Origin: Flavobacteriaceae bacterium
Lineage (GTDB): Bacteria; Bacteroidota; Bacteroidia; Flavobacteriales; Flavobacteriaceae
Length of the DNA: 8,552 nt
Direction: 5' to 3'
Assembly (NCBI GenBank): GCA_018672145.1
Contig: JABHGH010000102.1
Coordinates: forward strand, 1-8,552
Shown here piece after piece: positions 6,172 through 8,552 of the stretch; position 1 is the stretch's first letter; each line of letters starts with the position of its first letter. The position numbers and the translations under genes were made by a program. The notes under the pieces are model-generated. The model did no database searches and was not told the DNA's origin. It was given only the letters and a program-made list of their open reading frames with translations.

Positions 6172-7170
6172 ATGAACGACACACAAGTGGATATCAAATC
6201 TCTAAACGAAAAAATTGAAAAAGAAAGTGCATTTGTGGATCTTCTCAATATTGAGTTGGGAAAAGTAATTGTTGGTCAGCAACATATGCTGGAACGGTTA
6301 CTGATTGGTCTATTGGGCGAAGGACATATCCTACTGGAAGGAGTGCCTGGACTAGCAAAGACCCTAGCAATCAACTCTTTAAGTAAGGCGATTAAGGCAT
6401 CTTTTAGTCGGGTGCAGTTCACCCCCGACTTACTTCCTGCCGATGTTGTCGGAACGATGATTTACAACATCAAGGAAAATGACTTTAGTATTAAAAAAGG
6501 ACCTGTTTTTGCGAACTTTGTATTGGCCGATGAGATTAATCGTGCCCCTGCTAAAGTACAGTCGGCATTGCTTGAAGCAATGCAGGAAAAGCAAGTCACG
6601 ATTGGAGACGAGAGTTTTCCGCTCAAACCACCATTCTTGGTCATGGCAACCCAAAACCCTGTTGAGCAAGAAGGAACCTATCCACTTCCCGAAGCGCAAG
6701 TCGATCGATTTATGCTAAAAGTGGTCATTGACTACCCAAGCAAATCAGATGAGCAACAAATCGTGCGCGCCCACATGAGTGGTGTGACAAACAAAATCAA
6801 AGCAGTTGTTACTACGGCTCAAGTGATCAAAGCCCAAAAAGCAGCCCGCGAGGTGTATATGGACGAAAAAATTGAGAAGTATATCATTGATCTCATTTTT
6901 GCTACACGTTATCCAGAGCAATATGGTTTGGAAGACCTCAAACCACTGATCAGTTTTGGGGCATCGCCACGTGGAAGTATCAATTTGACAACAGCATCGA
7001 AATGCTATGCTTTTATCAAACGTCGTGGTTATGTCGTTCCTGAAGACGTCCGCGCAGTGGTACACGATGTGCTACGCCACCGTATTGGTATTACTTATGA
7101 AGCGGAGGCAGAAAACATTACTTCTGAAGACATCATCAACCGCATTGTAAACGTTGTAGAGGTTCCCTAG
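6172..7170 (+). CDS. MoxR-family AAA+ ATPase
   Basis: MoxR proteins are cytoplasmic AAA+ chaperone-like ATPases that act with VWA-domain partners, often to mature or insert protein complexes. The 332-residue protein has the family's usual length. It shows the N-terminal helix with VIVGQ (32-36), Walker A GVPGLAKT (57-64), Walker B VLADEINR (117-124), sensor 1 MATQNP (158-163), the EGTYPLPEAQVDRF stretch (167-180) containing the arginine-finger region, and a sensor-2-like GASPRG (263-268). All catalytic positions appear intact. The next gene, 33 bases downstream on the same strand, encodes DUF58; this is the standard start of a Bacteroidota Bat operon. In other bacteria this cluster has been linked to aerotolerance and envelope stress, though the biochemical task is unsettled. 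The chosen ATG follows a long AT-rich region and no alternative upstream start was seen. Confidence 0.93.
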   Translation: MNDTQVDIKSLNEKIEKESAFVDLLNIELGKVIVGQQHMLERLLIGLLGEGHILLEGVPGLAKTLAINSLSKAIKASFSRVQFTPDLLPADVVGTMIYNIKENDFSIKKGPVFANFVLADEINRAPAKVQSALLEAMQEKQVTIGDESFPLKPPFLVMATQNPVEQEGTYPLPEAQVDRFMLKVVIDYPSKSDEQQIVRAHMSGVTNKIKAVVTTAQVIKAQKAAREVYMDEKIEKYIIDLIFATRYPEQYGLEDLKPLISFGASPRGSINLTTASKCYAFIKRRGYVVPEDVRAVVHDVLRHRIGITYEAEAENITSEDIINRIVNVVEVP

Positions 7171-7203
7171 TCATCGACGACTGACACCAAACCAAACGAC
7201 AGC

Positions 7204-8070
7204 ATGGATACAAAGGCTCTCCTTAAAAAGGTTCGTAAAATCGAAATCAAAACACGCCGTCTGAGCAATCATATTTTTGGCGGCGAATACCATAGCACCT
7301 TTAAGGGTCGGGGGATGACTTTTAGCGAAGTTCGACCATATCAATTTGGAGATGATGTTCGTGCCATTGATTGGAATGTAACCGCCCGCTACAATGAACC
7401 CTTTGTCAAGGTTTTTGAGGAGGAACGCGAGCTCACACTTATGTTATTGGTCGACGTGAGTCGATCGTCCATGTATGGATCACATGAACAGTTTAAAAAA
7501 GACTATCTCACCGAAATCTCTGCCACACTCGCCTTCTCGGCCTTACAAAACAACGATAAGGTAGGAGTGATTTTATTTACAGATCAAATAGAGTTGTTTA
7601 TTCCGCCCAAAAAAGGAAAATCACATATTTTGAGAATCATTCGTGAGTTGATCGAATTTACTCCGAAAAGCAACAAAACAAACATCTCGGAAGCGCTGAA
7701 GTTCATGGCCAATGTTCAAAAGAAAAGAGCGATTGCCTTTATGCTTTCTGATTTTATGGATGAGGGATATGCCACAAACTTAAAAATAGCGTCCAAAAAG
7801 CACGACCTGACAGGCATTCGTATTTATGATAAACACGAAGAACAGCTCCCCAATTTGGGATTGGTTCCAATGGTCGACCAAGAAACAGGAAATTATCGTT
7901 TGGTGCATACGGGATCGAGGAAACTGCAAAGAGAGCATCAAAAACACACAAAAGAGCGCTTACAATATTTTGATGAATCATTTCGCAAAAGTGGAGCAGG
8001 AGCCTTGTCATGTAGAACCGATGAGAGTTACGTAAAAAAACTATTGGCTTATTTTAAAAATCGTGGGTAG
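7204..8070 (+). CDS. DUF58 protein with VWA-like site (Bat-cluster)
   Basis: The protein has 288 residues, normal for Bacteroidota members. Its DUF58 signature is GRGMTF (35-40) leading to RPYQFGDDVRAIDWNVTAR (44-62), followed by FVKVFEEERELTLMLLVDVS (67-86). Residues 84-90 (DVSRSSM) form the DxSxS core of a von Willebrand A metal-ion site, and FMLSDFMDE (179-187) supplies a later acidic loop typical of the fold. There is no signal peptide or membrane segment, so it is probably cytoplasmic, acting with the MoxR ATPase encoded just upstream. No Shine-Dalgarno precedes the ATG; the stretch is A/C-rich, as usual for this phylum. Its stop overlaps the next reading frame by eight bases, which supports co-translation. 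DUF58 partners of MoxR are well known as a gene pair; their precise substrate is not. Confidence 0.92.
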   Translation: MDTKALLKKVRKIEIKTRRLSNHIFGGEYHSTFKGRGMTFSEVRPYQFGDDVRAIDWNVTARYNEPFVKVFEEERELTLMLLVDVSRSSMYGSHEQFKKDYLTEISATLAFSALQNNDKVGVILFTDQIELFIPPKKGKSHILRIIRELIEFTPKSNKTNISEALKFMANVQKKRAIAFMLSDFMDEGYATNLKIASKKHDLTGIRIYDKHEEQLPNLGLVPMVDQETGNYRLVHTGSRKLQREHQKHTKERLQYFDESFRKSGAGALSCRTDESYVKKLLAYFKNRG

Positions 8071-8552
8071 AGTCTGGATTTTCTTCTTGTTGTTTATGCC
8101 AGCTCTCGTGCTTGCTCAACCCCGCATTGCGGTTAGCTTAGACACCATTGCGATGACAATTGGAGAGGATATTCAATATCAAATTGAAGTCCAAACCGAT
8201 TCAAACGCCCAAGTGATTTTCCCTCAAGGGCAAACCTTCTTACCCTTCGAAATCATTGACACGACCAAAGTGGATATCCAAAAATTGCTAGACAAAGCCC
8301 TTTGGAAACGCACATACACCCTCATTCAATTTGACTCTGGAAGTTATCACATTCCTCGGCAAAGGATTTTGGTTGACGGGAAATCCATCTTTACAGACTC
8401 TCTCAAAATGGAAGTGTTTACCATGGAAGTTGATACCCTAAAGCAGCCCCTACACCCCATCAAGCCAATTATTGAAACACAGAAAAACAGAACGGGTTGG
8501 TGGCGCCCTTACACCCTTGCTTTTTTACTCTTGGGCACCCTCCTCGGGCTCT
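8063..8552 (+). CDS. Bat-cluster secreted or membrane protein, N-terminal part (runs off the right edge)
   Basis: The frame is open from the GTG at 8063 to the window edge (163 codons). I chose this GTG, which overlaps the DUF58 stop by eight bases, because it yields a complete signal peptide: a basic start (GRVW), a hydrophobic core IFFLLFMPALVLA, and a probable cut before QPRI near residue 18/19. The in-frame ATG at 8096 would discard most of it, and an in-frame stop lies upstream at 8033-8035. Residues about 20-130 look like an extracytoplasmic beta-sandwich (IGEDIQYQIEVQTDS, FDSGSYHIPRQRI), followed by a Pro-rich linker (PLHPIKPIIE). A membrane segment begins near residue 152 (YTLAFLLLGTLLGL) at the edge. 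In Bacteroidota a BatD-like protein with this layout sits third in the Bat operon, before batA and batB. The BatD-like label is from position and architecture, not from a clear motif. Confidence 0.75.
   Translation, partial: MGRVWIFFLLFMPALVLAQPRIAVSLDTIAMTIGEDIQYQIEVQTDSNAQVIFPQGQTFLPFEIIDTTKVDIQKLLDKALWKRTYTLIQFDSGSYHIPRQRILVDGKSIFTDSLKMEVFTMEVDTLKQPLHPIKPIIETQKNRTGWWRPYTLAFLLLGTLLGL

Noticed and set aside
6430..7065. Minus-strand frames opposite moxR
   Set aside because: The plus strand carries a complete MoxR ATPase with all motifs; the opposite frames are cysteine- and phenylalanine-rich shadows.
1..8552. CRISPR array, tRNA, rRNA or transposase
   Set aside because: No regularly spaced repeats, cloverleaf-like sequence, rRNA-like conserved stretch or transposase motif was found on reading through the window.

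Overview
The window looks like chromosomal DNA of a Flavobacteriia-type member of the Bacteroidota. The evidence is an outer-membrane TonB-dependent receptor of the flavobacterial carboxypeptidase-regulatory type, a DUF5689 protein, a MoxR/DUF58 (Bat-type) gene cluster, and a textbook Bacteroidota promoter (TTTG ... TAnnTTTG) just upstream of yicC. Shine-Dalgarno sequences are generally absent. No rRNA, tRNA, CRISPR array or recognisable transposase is visible.

Left part (1-2466), the unusual region. A receptor gene runs leftwards off the window edge (minus strand) and a DUF5689 gene runs rightwards (plus strand). Both begin abruptly inside conserved family sequence. The receptor lacks its signal peptide, regulatory domain and about half of its plug; DUF5689 lacks its lipoprotein signal and N-terminal strands and has no usual start codon. 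Between the two broken 5' ends lies an island of about 480 bp, roughly 30% GC by hand count against about 40-50% in sampled flanking lines. It carries one unrecognised gene for a two-helix membrane protein of 144 residues. The geometry is what an inversion through a receptor-DUF5689 operon, joined by an AT-rich insert, would produce. An insertion/deletion that destroyed a divergent control region, or a mis-assembly, could give the same picture.

Middle (2467-4516), a tight housekeeping operon. yicC (endoribonuclease), gmk (guanylate kinase) and nadD (nicotinate-mononucleotide adenylyltransferase) are packed with zero gap and then a 4-base overlap, behind a strong candidate promoter. It ends against a convergent gene for a Schlafen/AlbA_2-domain protein (4530-5666).

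Right part (5667-8552). A 505-bp very AT-rich spacer separates the AlbA_2 gene from a divergent cluster: a MoxR-family AAA+ ATPase, a DUF58 protein with a VWA-like site, and the start of a secreted or membrane-anchored protein cut off by the window edge. This matches the first genes of a Bacteroidota Bat (batABCD) operon, a MoxR chaperone/VWA system thought to act at the cell envelope. The spacer holds only weak promoter candidates and one doubtful 44-codon reading frame.
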